DNA of 64,000 bases from Histoplasma ohiense (GCA_017607445.1 JAEVHH010000003.1:6510001-6574000); one strand, 5' to 3'; positions 24,601 through 37,557 are shown, numbered from the stretch's first letter. Notes: generated from the sequence alone by a model not told the origin. Numbers and translations are program-made.

Positions 24601-25591
24601 TACACCATTCTCCATTTGACTTCTTAGCAAATAGGACTGGGAAGCTCTATGTGCTGAAGAATGATTGTATGAGACCTCTCTTCAACAACTCCTCTATCTG
24701 CCACTGTAATTCCTTGAGATGTATTTGTGATAGAGGGTACACATTGCAATTTATTGGTTTTGCATCCTCTGTATCAATCTCATGAATGAATTCTCTTTCA
24801 GATGGCAGAGAAGATGAGAGGTTCATTCAGAAGATCTTCTTATGCTTTTCAAGCAGTGTCTTTATATGCATTTTGTTTTTCAAATCTTTCACAGACAGCA
24901 GTCCTTTTGCCTCAGATTCTTTTATGATGTATAGAATGCTCTGAGTTGAAGGTTTATGCAGTGCTCACTTTGCTTGATGTTGGGTGATGAGGTTTAAGTC
25001 TTCCATCCCTGGTGCGTGGAACCTGCGCCTCATATTCATGGGTAAGATCATATGAATTTGATTCTTACAATCTGTCAACTGTATGTGATATGTACATCAA
25101 TGGATTTGGGGATCATACTTCTGAAATCAATCAAGCCTCAAGATCAGGTTGTATTCTACATCCAGAAGCACATGTGCTCAGATGCAGCAAGATCATCTCT
25201 CAAAGTACAAGAATATCTTTATCCTCACAGATAAGATAAGATAACAATTGTTCAGAAGCTTTACTCATTTAGATTCCTTCACTCATCATACATCAGACAA
25301 TTGTTTTAGCATATAATCATCAATGTACTTCATCAAAGCATCTGTGTTCAATAACATCTTCACTGCCACTTCTCTTTTCCATCTCAGATATTCTCTATAC
25401 ATCAGTGTATTCAGTTCTACAGCATTCAGATGTTCATCTGCTTTCTCTTCTGTACTCACTCCCTCATCTCTCTTCTGTTTAGCTCTCATAGAATTCAGAG
25501 AATCATCTAACACAGACAACTCATCTACTTCAGAGGTCTTTAGTAGTTGATCAGTGAGCATCTCTGATTCTGCTGATTTCTCTAGTTTTTT
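21698..25591 (-). pseudogene. pol: pol of C1 (Ty3/Gypsy)
   Basis: All open pieces fall in one minus frame (starts at 25561, 24313, 23512, 22900, 22261, 21886), which is -1 to gag. Landmarks: a post-protease NLILRLD*FQKYDP block (about 25140); RT with FAKKSNGEW (about 24600) and a YLDN box (24297-24305; YLDD expected, one G-to-A change); a GHFV(R)KD block; RNase H with ETDASE (about 23830) and DAELNYSVHEKKLLAI (about 23690); an integrase zinc region (HKEFSHLKSSE, CLNCQ, about 23090-23190); and a core with TDNSANL and HPHTNEKVEHLNG (22628-22900). No clear chromodomain; about 300 codons of hydrophilic tail follow. TGA stops dominate. Confidence 0.82.
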
Positions 25592-27220
25592 GACTTCTTC
25601 TCTTGGAGGTGATTACAGCAATCCCTTGTGTTATGATTCTGTCAGCCACAGTGAAAGCACACTCTGTGTTTGTGACATCAGACTACCCACCCTGGTGAAT
25701 TCTTCTTGGAAGGGTTTGAGACTCTCATGATAGCATTGAGATCAATATCCATCACATCTGAGTGTCTTGATGATGAAGTGGTGAGCATAGACATGAATCT
25801 TCTTGCATTCATCTGCATCTCCACTGCTTGCTTTTGCAGCTTGCTTGCTTGTTCTCTTGAGAGTAGTGTTTTGTACATTTCCTCCATTGTCTGTGGCTGT
25901 GGGTTAAGACACTTTCACTCAGTGTATAGGTCAGTGTCTAAGCTGTGTACAAAGATTTGTAGACAGAAAGATGTCAGAAGCTCTTGATTCATCACAAGAT
26001 AATATAAGTTGAAATGAATGTAGTACAATGCAAGATCTTCTTCTTGCTTGCATTCTACAAAGCATTCATAATATTTGTCTTTGGCATCTAGTTCCTCAAA
26101 GTTATGCAGAATCCATCTTGCAAAATCATCCCACTTCTGTGATAATCCATGCTTGTCAGACACTTCTGTGTTCAACTTCTCAGCTGTCATTCAAAGGGAT
26201 CTAGCTTTTCCCTTGAGAATAGATGCTGCATGCAAGATCTGCTGTAATTCAGTGGATTGCCATTCTGTGAGCTTGCACTCCATGCAATAGTGTGAATGCA
26301 TCTGATTCAACCAGTTGAGAGCAGTGTCATTCTTACACTCACCATCAAAGTGTGGTGGGTTAGGTAGGTCGCCTGGCTTGATATATTTCATGATGATTGA
26401 CATATTCTCAGGGAACGCCGTTTGTGCTGCATATGCTGAGTCAGGGTTGTTAGATGGAGTGTTGATGTTTGAAGAGTTGATTAAGCTACACAATGAGATC
26501 TCAAGCATTGCTGAACATTTGATCTCAAGATGTACACACTTCAGCTCTCAGTGTAGATCAGCCATCTGAGCATCTCACTTATTTCTGACATTTGCAAGAC
26601 TATCTGCAAAGCTCACAGCATTCACTGCTCATTGCTGAGCAGCTTCTGCACACTGATATTCCTTCTGCACCTTGAGCTCTGTTTGGTAAAGATTATGCAT
26701 TGTCAATATCTTCTTCAACAAGGTGTTGTGAATGAGAAGCTTGTTGTTCTTGAGTGCAAGAGCTGCCACTCTGCATACTGCTTCTCATAAGCCTTCAGAA
26801 ATCAGTTGCATTTCATTCAGTTTGAGTACAAGGGATGAGTGTTGGTTGAAGATGTTCATGATGGTTATCATCAGTTGTATGCTTTTTTCTATGTCTTAAG
26901 AATATTGTTTGTAGTTGATTTCTTATTGATATCTTCTTGATCATATGACTGACTGACTTCTTCTTAAGCTTGTAAGTAGAGTGATTCTTTGAATCATTGT
27001 TCATCTCTACACCATCTTTCTACATCCTCAGCTCATCTTATGTATGGTGGTGAGTTGTCTGCTATCAATTTTGCAATCAGAAGCATTCTGACTTCACCAC
27101 TCATTTGTACAATTGAGCTCTAGAGTGTAGAGATGACCATGCTGGCATGATAACTACAACTCACATTGTAGGTGGAATTATCACACCTTCAGAAGTGTAT
27201 GCTCTCTTTGGTTTAGACAT
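25582..27220 (-). pseudogene. gag: gag of C1
   Basis: Gag starts MSKPKRAYTSEG at 27220, only 9 nt from the 5' LTR. Its body includes the retrotransposon Gag core (PPHFDGECKNDTALNWLNQM, 26191-26508; DDFARWILHNFEELD, 25915-26190) and a CX2CX4HX4C knuckle (CFHCG*QNHNTRDC, about 25640). The N-terminal stretch (27004-27220) is in another frame from the body, so at least one indel has occurred. It ends TCA AAA AAC TAG. Confidence 0.78.
25585..25591 (-). other. -1 frameshift heptamer A AAA AAC at gag/pol of family C
   Basis: In gag phase TCA AAA AAC is followed at once by TAG. In the -1 frame the reading continues LEKSAESEMLTDQL into pol. It is independent of family A in sequence context but identical in design. 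Confidence 0.8.
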
Positions 27221-27229
27221 GCTATCAGA

Positions 27230-27375
27230 TGTAGTTCAAAGATTGCTTAAGCTGTTCAAAGCTTCTAAACTTTGCAGCTCTTCTTATACGAAATAACTAG
27301 TGCAGTAGTGTACACCATCCTTAATAATAGAGGGTGGCGTACACCACGGAAGAATAATAAGCCGAAATTATCACA
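27230..27375 (-). repeat. 5' LTR of C1 (146 bp)
   Basis: TG...CA ends; right flank CAGT repeats the left flank at 11910-11913. Very short for a Gypsy LTR. It carries GGCGTAC CpGs not all lost. Confidence 0.9.
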
Positions 27376-27752
27376 CAGTTATCATTCACACTAGTTGCAT
27401 CTCTACTGTGGTTCAGATGCACTTCTAGTGTATTTCAGATGGCTGGAATTGTTTCATTCAATTCTTGTAGTAAAGTGTCACACTGTTGTTGAAGTTCTTG
27501 CAATTCTTTCTCAGTCTGTAATTTTTTGATTCTTCTGACCACAGCTATCTTCTCAGTCTCAATTGCACTGAGATCTTCAGAAGAGGTATCCTCTTCTGAA
27601 CTATGCTCAGAGTCCAATTCCATAGAAGAAGATGATGCTTGTTGTGCACTTTCAGTGGCAGAAGTGTGTGTTTCACAGTTTTCTTTCATGATGTTTGCTG
27701 CTTTGGATTCAGCAGTAGCACAAGTACAGCAGATGCTGTGGGTAGAGGCCAT
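27376..27752 (-). pseudogene. gag: gag of A1, N-terminal piece
   Basis: The first 105 codons (27435-27752) are open and match A2 gag: the same acidic Ser-rich stretch and coiled-coil-like segment. Start ATG is 47 nt from the 5' LTR. The rest of A1 gag is at 11049-11913 and 4885-4978. Confidence 0.85.
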
Positions 27753-27799
27753 GACTATTACTCAACAGATCATCTCTCAAAGATTGAGTGATTAGAAAC

Positions 27800-28067
27800 T
27801 GTGAGATGTAGTGACAGTGTGAAGAGTAACAGTAGAAGATAGTTTATAGTGTAGTGAAGATAATAGTAATATATTGTAAAGTATAGTATAGTAGTGTAAT
27901 ATAGTGTAGTGTAGCTAATTGCTAAGGAAGAAAAGAAAGAGAAAGAAGATGTGCGAAATACATACATCAATATATATATACATGTAGAAATAGCGGTAGT
28001 GAGAGTATAATGGAAAGAGGTAAGAATAAGCGAAGATAATAAGGAAATAATAAACGAGTGCATTACA
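27800..28067 (-). repeat. 5' LTR of A1 (268 bp)
   Basis: It matches the A2 LTR, with a small deletion in the GTAGTGTAGTG array. It is followed by CAAGT, the presumed target copy; the partner is off the left edge. Confidence 0.88.
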
Positions 28068-28080
28068 CAAGTGCATTACA
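28068..28080 (-). repeat. Remnant of an older family A LTR end (A0)
   Basis: The 13 bases CAAGTGCATTACA repeat the terminal sequence of an A LTR directly after A1's own LTR end, and are followed by family B gag. The simplest reading is that A1 inserted 8 to 13 bp from the end of an older A LTR. Confidence 0.6.
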
Positions 28081-28416
28081 AGAATTGAGAAAGAGAGAGT
28101 CAAGTTGTTGAAAGACTAGCTCTGATATACACTGATTGTTCTAGCAATGATTCATTCAGAGTTGGAATTTTGCTAACACATTGCCATTCAATCTGCTATG
28201 GATATACCACACTTGATTGAATAGTGAGTCTATTGCTTGTCTGTTGATGTTCAATTTGATGTTCACTTTTGACTTCCACATGAGATAGAGTGCTAAATCT
28301 CTCTCATATTTGTTGAGAATTGAGAGCTTCTCTCTTGAGGGCTTTTCATGAAATGCAGATGTAGAAGGAACAGTGAATACAGAAATGTTTATTTCAGCAA
28401 GTTGTCATTGCAATTC
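28081..28416 (-). pseudogene. gag: gag N-terminal fragment of B0
   Basis: The minus-strand sequence matches B1 gag from about codon 1 to 105 (the region around 9700-10018), with several extra TGA/TAA changes. It is cut on the left by the A0/A1 complex and on the right by A3 (target AATTC at 28412-28416). The rest of the 5' end of B0 is at 48699-49686. Confidence 0.8.
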
Positions 28417-28681
28417 TGTGAGATGTAGTGACAGTGTGAAGAGTAACAGTAGAAGATAGTTTATAGTGTAGCGGAGATAATAGTAATATATTGTAAAGTG
28501 TAGTATAGTAGTGTAATGTAGTGTAGCTAATTGCTAAGGAAGAAAAGAAAGAGAAAGAAGATGTGTGAAATACATACATTGATATATATATATACATATA
28601 GAAATAGCAGTAGTGAGAGTATAATGGAAAGAGATAAGAATAAGTGAAGATAATAAGGAAATAATAAACAAATGCATTACA
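28417..28681 (-). repeat. 3' LTR of A3 (265 bp)
   Basis: Preceded by the target AATTC and followed by the A-type polypurine tract (complement ATTGCCCCTCTTTTTT). Several CG sites of the 5' LTR read TG or CA here. Confidence 0.92.
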
Positions 28682-29075
28682 ATTGCCCCTCTTTTTTATA
28701 AGAGCTGCTCTCAGTGATTGTATAGATTGCTTGCTAGTAGATAATTGGATTTCTGTATTGTAAGTTCTGCTTGTTGATAGCAGTGTATCGATTGCGTTCT
28801 CTAGATAGCTTGTATTCACATCCTCTAGATAGCTTGTATATGTGTTGTTATTGATTTCTTAATGAGGTGGAATTGGTGGATTCTTTGATTGCTAGAAGTT
28901 GTGTGCAGAGAAGCAAAAAGAATTTCTTTTCTCTTGAAGATTTCTCTTCTCTTTTAACTTAATCATCATCAAAGCTTCTTGCCTTCCTGCTGTGATTTTT
29001 CATCTTCAATAAAAAAATTTTTAAATTTTTATATCATTGTCCTCCCTTTCTCTCTTTTTCTTTTTTTATATCAAA

Positions 29076-30050
29076 ATGGGCTCTCTTGATTACTCTGATT
29101 TTAAGTAAGTCGTTTCTTGAATGCTTATCATGTATTATTGTTGGTGTTCCTTGTCAGTGGTGTTATTAGTGTGGTCATGTGTGTCACTAGCTCATTTCTG
29201 TATAGCGCCATTTGCTGTTTGCTTGTTATATTGCTCTAGGTTTAGCCCTAATCACATGATGCACAACAGTTGGATTCTGTGTGAACATTGTGTCTCTAGA
29301 CTTGAGGATGTTGATTTTTGATGTGTGTTGAGGTCAAATGTCTGAAAGTGTTGTGAGGCTTGTGTCTCTGCAGAGAAATTCTGCAAATCTGTGAGTAATC
29401 CTCTTTAATTCTTATTTCCTTTTTCTTTTTCTTCAAATTTGCTTTTGAATAGTGATATACTGATAATGATGCTAGGTGCATGATACACCTCTTCTGAGGT
29501 GCATCATGCATGGATGAGTGTTTATCTTTGCAGAGGTGGCAGCTGGAGAGAATATGATCAATCACAAAAGTCATCTTCATTGTTTGATAAAACAATTGAA
29601 TACATCTCATCTGACAATACTATCTGCTCAGAGCAGAGCAGAAGTGAATGCTCTGTGGTCTCAGCACTGAGCAGCAGCTGAGTCTGCAGAGATGCAGGTT
29701 TTGAAGACTGTGATTATGTCTGATTCTTTCAGAGCAGAGATGTTAGAGGAAGAGAAGGGTGTGGAGAAGAGTATGAGAATTTTGAAAGTGGTAAGCTTCA
29801 GAGGCTCTGTGGTGAAGAAGTTGACTGAAGAGAAGTTGACTGAGGAGGGGTTGGAGAAGTTGATTGGAGAGAGATCAGAGGAGTTGACTGAAGAGTCAAC
29901 AGAGAAGATTGTGAAGACTTCAGCAGTGGAAACAGCAGAATATAAAAGATATGAGCCTCATGATGTGGAGATGTGAGAGGAGATCATGAGGGGAGAGGCC
30001 TTTCTTCAGCAGATGTGTCAGTGGGTGGAAGAGGTTGATGAAGAAGAGTA
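29076..30050 (+). pseudogene. Antisense Cys-rich gene of family A, A3 copy
   Basis: Exon 1 is 29076-29104 (MGSLDYSDF, donor AA|GTAAGT), exon 2 is 29240-29394 (CEHC...CCEACVSAEKFC), and exon 3 starts at 29453. The 155-nt exon 2 uses the CTCTAG|GTTTAG acceptor and keeps the frame. Exon 3 lacks the same 22 nt as A1, so the frame breaks there. A run of changes near 29830-29990 differs from A2. Same unknown gene as at 13922. Confidence 0.55.
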
Positions 30051-30409
30051 GAGAGAAGAAAACAATTGTTCTGTGAAAGAGACATTTGTCAGTGTCTTTG
30101 CATCTGAAATGGGGCCCAGTGCTTCACAAGTACCAGAGGCAGCATAAGAAGAGAGTGACAGAGAGAGAATGAGAAAGATGATGAAGAGAGAAATGAAAGT
30201 AAGAGATGAAGAGTATTAAGATGAGAGTGAGTGGATTGAGAGTCTTTAGACTTTTCTTAGAATCTGTTTCCTTTGTCTTTTCCTTGTCTGTATTTTTTAT
30301 TTTTTGTATTTATTATACTCAAATTGAATTTTTTCCTTTTTCCCTTTTCTCTGATAAAATCCTTTTAAAAAAAATGTATTTGATTGAAGTTTGGGTGAGA
30401 TTTGTGTTT

Positions 30410-31329
30410 CTAGTGTTTTTCAATTTAGAATTTGTGCTTCTGACATCTTTCAACTTGATGTTTGTGCTTTTGATGTTTGGAAGTATGTTGGTTTTGTATT
30501 TGTCATTCATTTTTTTGTTTGAGAAAGATTTTGAATGTCTGAGTGTTCAATATGTTTTCTTCTGATTTTCATATATCACCACTAGGACTCCAATCTGTCC
30601 ATCTCACAAGATATTTCAGAGGTTTGTTTTTTCATTGTCATTTTTCAAGAATTTCTTCAACTTGATATTTTTCTTTGTCATTGACAAGTTTCAGTTCTGG
30701 TTCTGGTAGAGCTTCATTTCTGTGGTTGTATGGCTTCAATAAAGATATATGGAATACAGAATGGATGCTTCTATATGAAGATAGCAGTTCTAGTTTGTAC
30801 ATTTGTTTTCCAATGATATTCAGAATCTTAAAGAGTTCAACATATTTATGATCAAGTTTGCAAACCAGGCACAGCAATTGAAGATTTTTTGCATTGAGTA
30901 TGATATAGTCATCTATTTTAAATTGTTGAGGCTTATGTTTTGCATTGTAATAGATTTTCTGTGTTTGTCATGTCTTTTGTAGGTTCTCAATGAGCTTATG
31001 ACATGTTTCCTCAATATATTTCATGCGGCTAGCAGCATGTATGGTGACTGGTTGTGGTGGTTTGCTGATATTAATTTTTAAATCAGATCAATATCCCATT
31101 AAGGCTTCCATGAATGTCATTTCAATAGAGGTATGTTGAGAGGTATTGTAAACAAACTGCATCAGCAGTAGCCAGTGTGCCCAGTCATCTTGATGATAGT
31201 TGATAAAGTATCAAAGATAATGTTTCAAGATTTGATTTTGTTGTTCCATTTGATCATCTGTTTGAGAATGAAAGGCTGTTGAAAGTTTCCAGTGTGTGTC
31301 TAGCATATAACAAAAGATGGATCAATAAT
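30410..31329 (-). pseudogene. pol: pol of A3, 3' piece (integrase end, chromodomain)
   Basis: This is the C-terminal integrase and chromodomain part of family A pol. The intact stretch 30638-30877 reads LVCKLDHKYVELFKILNIIG...SVFHISLLKPY. It ends with TAG at 30410-30412. It is split at 31330 by B2, with ATAAT duplicated. Confidence 0.85.
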
Positions 31330-31926
31330 TGTGATGGGTTAGCATCTGTTAGTAATTAACTTATGCAATCAACTCCCCTTCTGCACCTGCTCATTCCTGG
31401 CTGTTGTGACCTTGTGTAACCCTCGATGTTCTTCCACTCTGTGCTCCGCGCTTGTGTAGTTTCTAACAATTCTTTTGTGTAGCTCTTAACATTCTTCTGC
31501 TCCATGCTCTGCACTCATATAGTCTCTAATGATTCTTTCATATAGCTCCTTACATTTCTCTGCTCTGTGTTCTGTGCTTGTGTAGTCTCTAATGATTCTT
31601 CTATGTAGCTTCTTACATTCTTCTGCTCTGTGTTCTGCACTCATATAGTCTCTAACAATTCTTCTGTGTAGCTCTCAATGATTCCCTCACCCCACATTCC
31701 ACACTTGTGTAACTTCTAACAATTCTTACACATATCTCTTAATGTTCTTCCACTTCATGCTTCACTGTGGAGCAGCTTCTGATATTCTTCCACTCTGAAC
31801 TTTTCTCTATAAGAACCTTCTTCATACAACCTTTTCTTCTGATTTCTTTTCTCTTTCTTTTCTTAATCAATTTGTAATCTGTAATTAGAATAGTATCAAA
31901 TTGTTAATTGAAGTACACTCATTACA
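31330..31926 (+). repeat. 5' LTR of B2 (597 bp)
   Basis: TGTGATGGG...ATTACA. Contains about five 63-64 bp tandem units. Same length as the 3' LTR. Confidence 0.93.
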
Positions 31927-32453
31927 TTATGAATTGATTCTTCTGCATTTTAGATCTGAGTGTCTCATTATTAGTTCTTACACCTGAGTGCATTATTTAA
32001 GATCTGAGTGCTTCATTATCAGTTCTTACATCTGAGTGCATTGTTTACAGATCTGAGTGTCTAGTTGTTACAAGAGATCTCTCATGAGTCTGAGTGCTCT
32101 TATCATTAGTTATATAGACTGTTGTGTCTAAGCATTCAAAACACAATCAACTGTGTTCTACAAGGCTCAAGTGTCTACAAACTGTAACACTGTGAATAGC
32201 ATTCACAAAGAAGCTTGATCAAACTTAACACTGCAACACTGCAAATAGTGTCTGCAAGAGGACTGAGTGTCTACAAATATTTCTTTTCTTTTTTTTATAT
32301 TATTATTACATGTTCTTAGACATTGAAATGAACTATGAACAATTCTACAAACACCCACCACACTCAAACACAGCGGACAATAACTTAGACCTATGAAGCA
32401 TCCTTCAGCAGCAGGTGCTACAGATGGCTGAATTGCAATGATGATTTACTGAA

Positions 32454-33338
32454 ATGAGCACTTTCATGTTCACCATTCCTTCTACACCCGCGCCTCACAA
32501 AAAGCTCTCAAGAGAGAAGCTCTCAATTCTCAATAAATACAAAAAAGATCTAATGCTCTACCTTGTGTGGAAGTCAAAAGTGAATGCCAAATTGAACATC
32601 AATGGACAAGCAATAGACTCACTATCCAATCAAGTGTGGTATATCCATAGCAGATTGGATGGCAACACATTAGCAAAATTCCAATCCTGGATGAGCCATT
32701 GTCAGAATCATCAGTGTACATCAGAGTTAGTCTTTCAACAACTCAACTCTCTCTTCCTCAATTCTATGCTTCAAGCCAAGGTGTTAGACTGGCTTAATCA
32801 AACTCATCAGATGGATGTCACATTGACAACTTATTTTTCTGAATTCAATCACAAGCTTCTAGAAGCAGATGGGCAAGACTGGGATGACACTGTCAAGATC
32901 AATATATTGTTCAAGAACTTGAACTTTCAATTGCATAACTGAAGTATAGAGCATCTGAAGCTCTCAATATACAGTGAATTCTGTGCTGATCTTCATCTGT
33001 TGAACAACAATCTGTCTCAGTTCTGTGTGCTTCAAAACTGCAGAGAATTTCACTGAATAAATGTGTACATCTCAAACCACTCTGCAGCACCCCCCACCTC
33101 CAAATCAGAATCAATGAACTGAGTTCCATATGTAAATACAAGTCACTCAAGAGTCTCCAACATCTCAGAAAAGAATGCTGCTGACTGAATTGTCAGAGAA
33201 GTCTGCATACACTGTGACAAGTCAGAGCACTTCACAAATCAATGTCTGAATGCAATCATCTCAAGTAAACCCCCCACACACGTGAACACTGCATTGTCTG
33301 TGGACAGATAAGAACAGAGAAAAGATGAGCTCTTGCTC
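32454..33338 (+). pseudogene. gag: gag of B2
   Basis: The first 162 codons (32454-32942) are open and match B1 gag. The knuckle CIHC-KSEHFTNQC lies near 33207-33250. The -1 heptamer position reads G AGA AAA (about 33318). Later stops are TGA and TAA. Confidence 0.85.
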
Positions 33339-36300
33339 TAAAATATGAATGAGAGCTCAAGGAGCAGAAAGCTAGCTGGAGATTCAAGCAGAAGATGCAA
33401 GCAGATGCAATCATAATTTCTGTCATTGTAAATAGCCTAGTCAATGTATGAGTAATGATAGACAGTGGTTTCCTTCATTACACTCTTATAGACACCCAGC
33501 TGGTTGAGAAGCATAAGCTTCAGTGTATCTCCTTTTTCAAATCATGTAAGCTTAGTGGATTTGATGGCCCCAGAGGATCAGTCTCCTACAATATGGTAAG
33601 ATTTAACATCAATGTAGAAGGACACAAGAAAAAGAATGTATATGCATACAAAATACAAGACCTTGAGTATGATCTAATACTCAGTCTATCATGGCTCACA
33701 GAATTTGAAACCTTGTTGGATGCATGCAACTGCTGTCTTATTTTCTCAGAAGGTGACTGTGTTTACAAGAAGGATGTCAATAGAACCACTGATCTCATTC
33801 AGATATCAGTGGAAGTGTACAAACTACTAACCCATCAAGTGCATGAGAAGAAGAACATCCAAGTGTTCACTGCTAGCATGACAGATATCAAAAAAGCATT
33901 AGAAAAGTTAGAACTCAAAGATCTCAAGAAACTGTGCAAGAAACTATCTGAATTATACAAAGACTTTGCAGATGTGTTTGATGAGAAAGAAGCTGAAAAG
34001 CTTTCTTCTCACTGAGAACCCAGTATAGATTATACAATTGAGCTTATTAAGAAAGATGATAAGAATCTGCAATCACTCTGAGATTCTCTCTACAGCATGT
34101 CACACAACAAGCTTCTTGTTCTATGAAAAACACTCAATGAATTACTGAACAAAGACTTCATTTATGTTAGCAACTCACCCACTGCAGCATCTGTACTGTT
34201 CATGAAGAAATCAGAAGAAGGCTTACAATTCTGCATTGACTATCAAGAACTCAACAAGATTACACAGAAGAACTGATATTCTCTTCCACTCATCAACAAA
34301 ACACTCAAACAAGTAGAAAAAGCAAAATGATTTACAAAGCTTGACATCTCTGCAGCCTTCTATAAGATAAGGATTAATGAAGGTGATGAATGGCTAATCA
34401 CTTTTTGTATGTGTTACAGATTATATGAATGGACAGTGACTCTCTTTGAATTAGTGAACACTCTGAACACATTTCAGAAATACATTAACTGAGCCCTATG
34501 AGATCTGCTCAATGAGATTGTCTCAGTGTACATGAACAATATTCTGATCTTCACTGATGAACTGCTCACTGAGCACTGCAAGCATGTATGACAAGTGCTT
34601 GATCATCTATGTAAAGTCAGACTGCAAGTGGACATTGACAAATGCAACTTTGAGATCAAGTCTACAATCTATCTAGAATTCATCATTGAAGCTGAAAAAG
34701 GTGTATGCATGGATTCTAAGAAGATGGAAGCAATTCTCAACTGAGAGGCATCAGTCTCAGTAAAAGAGACTAGAAACTTTCTAGAATTCATCAACTTCTA
34801 CTGAAGATTCATCAAAGACTTCTCTGATATCATACAATCACTGATGAATCTGACCTGGAAAGACACCATATTTCAATGGACTGATGAAGTGGATGCAGCA
34901 TTCAAAAAGCTGAAGTGTATGTTCACAAGCATCTCAATGCTGCAATCATTCAATTCAGATAAGCATACAATTCTTGAAACAGATGTCTTGAGTTATGTAG
35001 TAGATGAGACACTAATGCAATATGATAACAAAGATGTTCTACAACTCTGTGCCTTCATCTTGAAAAAGATATCACTTGCTGAATGCAACTATGAGATCTA
35101 CAACAAGAAGCTTCTAGCAATCATACAATGTCTCAAAGAATGAAAGTCTGAACTTATGAGTGTTGAGAAGTTTGAGATTGTTACTGATCATAAGAACTTA
35201 GAATACTTCACAATCACTTATAAACTCACTGAAAGATATATGCATTGATCATTGTTTCTTAGTCATTTTTTGTTCACAATTCATTATTGATCTGAAGTAG
35301 AGAACACTCTTGTGAATGCTCTGTTCTACTGAGAACAAGATATGCCATCTGATGACCTAGATGACAGATGAAAACATCAAGAGCATCAGTTAATCAATTT
35401 CATGATCATAGAAAGTTCTACACAATCAGACAAACCCCACATACATATCAATCAGTTCTGAGCTCAAGAATCCTCACTTGAAGAACAATGGAGACTAGCA
35501 GCAGAAGCAGATGAATTCTGACAGCAAGCTGTCAAAGTCATACAAAGTAAAGCACCTCAATTCCCTGCGGATGTATACTCAAGAATGAATATCTCAGCAT
35601 GTTCAATCAATGATAACAACTGCTTATGCTTTCAAGATAGATGATGAGTCCCTGATTCAGAATCTCTATGAACACAGATCATGCAAGAAATTTATGACTT
35701 ATCAATGATCAGACATTCAGAATGTGAAATCATGTACAACATCATCATCTGAAAATTCTACTGATCAGATATGTTGAAAGACATACACTGATTTGTATGC
35801 AACTGTGATCACTGTGGCTCAGTGATGATATGATGTGAACACTGAAAAGAGATGCTGAAGCTTCTACCTGTTCTCAATCAAACTTAACATGATATAGCTA
35901 TTGATTTTGCAGTTTTTTTATCTGAAAGTGGAGGTTCTATGAACATTCTAGTCATTGTTGACTGACTCAGCAAGAGTGTAATACTACAGCTCTGTGACAA
36001 GATGAATGCTGAAGTAGTTGCAGATGTCTTTGTCAGAAGTCTGTTCTATTGTATACACAGTCTGTCTTCATTCATTGTGTCAGATAGAGACAGTCAATTC
36101 ATCAGTGCACTCTGAGTCTGTGTATGCCAATTATTAAGAATCAAACAAAAGTTATCAACAGTGTATCATTCAGAGACTGATGAAGCTATCAAGAGAATGA
36201 TACAAATGATAAAGAACATTCTTCATAAGTTCTGCAATTACACACAAGACAACTGAAGCAATCTGCTGTCACATGCTGAGATTGCAATTAACAGTTGAGA

Positions 36301-36973
36301 TTCCACTACAACAGATGTAAGCTCATTTTTTCTTCTATATGAATACAACTTAGAGGTTCTGGACTTCTCTGAGACTTTCTGAGAAACCGCACACGCCCGC
36401 AGCCTCATACAGATGACAGAGAACATTGTGAGTAAGCTGAAGAAAGTTCACAAATAGACAGAAGCTTCAATGATCAGCACTCAGCAAAATTACAAGAATC
36501 AAACAAACATCAGAAAAAGTTCTGCAATCTGATATTATGTAGAAGACAAAGTCTGACTGAATCTCAAGAACATAAGAATGGACCATCTCTCACATACACT
36601 AGATTATCATCACATCAAATATATGGTGAAGAAAGTGCTAGACACACATGATTATTGACTTGACATCTCATCTGACATTCACAATGTCTTTCATATGAAC
36701 CTGCTCTGATCTGTGGCTGAGGATTCATTCCTCTCACAGAGAACCTCTGATTGACAGCCATCTGTCATTGTAGAAGAAGACAATGAACTTGAGTGGGAAA
36801 TTGAAGCAATTCTTGACAATAGAACCAATCACTGCTGCTGCAAATATCTTATCAAATGGATAGAATATGATCATCTGATCTGGAAATCTGCATCTGCTTT
36901 GAAGAACACTGCTGCTCTCAACATCTATAAGTTCTCACTCATTCTGATAGAGAGGGATAATGTGATGGATTAG
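33320..36973 (+). pseudogene. pol: pol of B2
   Basis: This is in the -1 frame to gag and continuous to the LTR. Open pieces: protease to RT linker with IDSG (33455-34015, 186 codons) and RNase H (34844-35143). The RT box reads YMNN near 34530 where YMDD is expected. Integrase signatures include SLSSFIVSDRDSQF (about 36060-36100). A decayed chromodomain lies at about 36770-36960. More damaged than B1: many CGA and TGG codons read TGA. Confidence 0.87.
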
Positions 36974-37557
36974 CATCTGTTAGTAATTAACTTACACAAT
37001 CAACTCTTCTTCTGCATCCACTCATTTCTGACTGTTGTGACCTTGCATAATTCTTGATGTTCTTTCACTCTGTGCTTCATACTCATATAGTTTCTAATGA
37101 TTCTTCTGTGTAGCTCTTAACATTCTTCTGCTCCATGCTTCATACTTGTGTAGTCTCTAATGATTCTTTCATATAGCTTCTTACATTCCTCTGCTCTGTG
37201 TTCTGCACTTATATAGTTTCTAATGATTCTTCTGTGTAGCTTCTTACATTCTCTCACTCTGTGTTCTGCACTCATATAGTCTCTAACAATTCTTCTGTGT
37301 AGCTCTCAATGATTTCTTCATCTCACATTCCACACTTGTGTAACTTCTAACAATTCTTACACATACTTCTTAATGTTCTTCCACTCCACACTTCACTGTG
37401 GAGCAGCTTCTGATATTCTTCCACTCTGAACTTTTCTCTATAAGAACCCTCTTCATACAACCTTTTCTTCTGATTTCTTTTCTCTTTCTTTCCTTAATCA
37501 ATTCGTAATCTGTAATTAGGATAGTACCAAATCGTTAATCGAAGTACGCCCGTTACA
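36961..37557 (+). repeat. 3' LTR of B2 (597 bp)
   Basis: TGTGATGGAT...CGTTACA. Several CpGs survive at its right end. The pol stop TAG is 11 nt inside. Confidence 0.93.

Larger units (their letters stand above)
11914..27375 (-). mobile_element. Gypsy family C element C1 (split by A2)
   Basis: This LTR retrotransposon is about 8 kb without the nested A2. Its 146-bp LTRs are at 11914-12059 and 27230-27375, beginning TGTAGTTCAA and ending with CA on plus. It is inserted in A1 gag. The repeat CAGT at 11910-11913 and 27376-27379 is the duplicated target (5 bp, ACAGT, if the terminal A is not counted). A polypurine tract lies inside the left LTR (complement of about 12060-12072). Gag and pol read on minus; an antisense ORF lies near the 3' LTR. 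Confidence 0.9.
31330..37557 (+). mobile_element. Full-length Gypsy family B element, copy B2
   Basis: This is a 6228-bp element on plus, with 597-bp LTRs (31330-31926 and 36961-37557), flanked by ATAAT at 31325-31329 and 37558-37562, inside A3 integrase. Gag starts at 32454 and pol ends at the TAG 36971-36973 inside the 3' LTR. The polypurine tract AGAGAGGGATAA abuts the 3' LTR. The LTRs are one 64-bp unit longer than those of B1. Confidence 0.95.
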
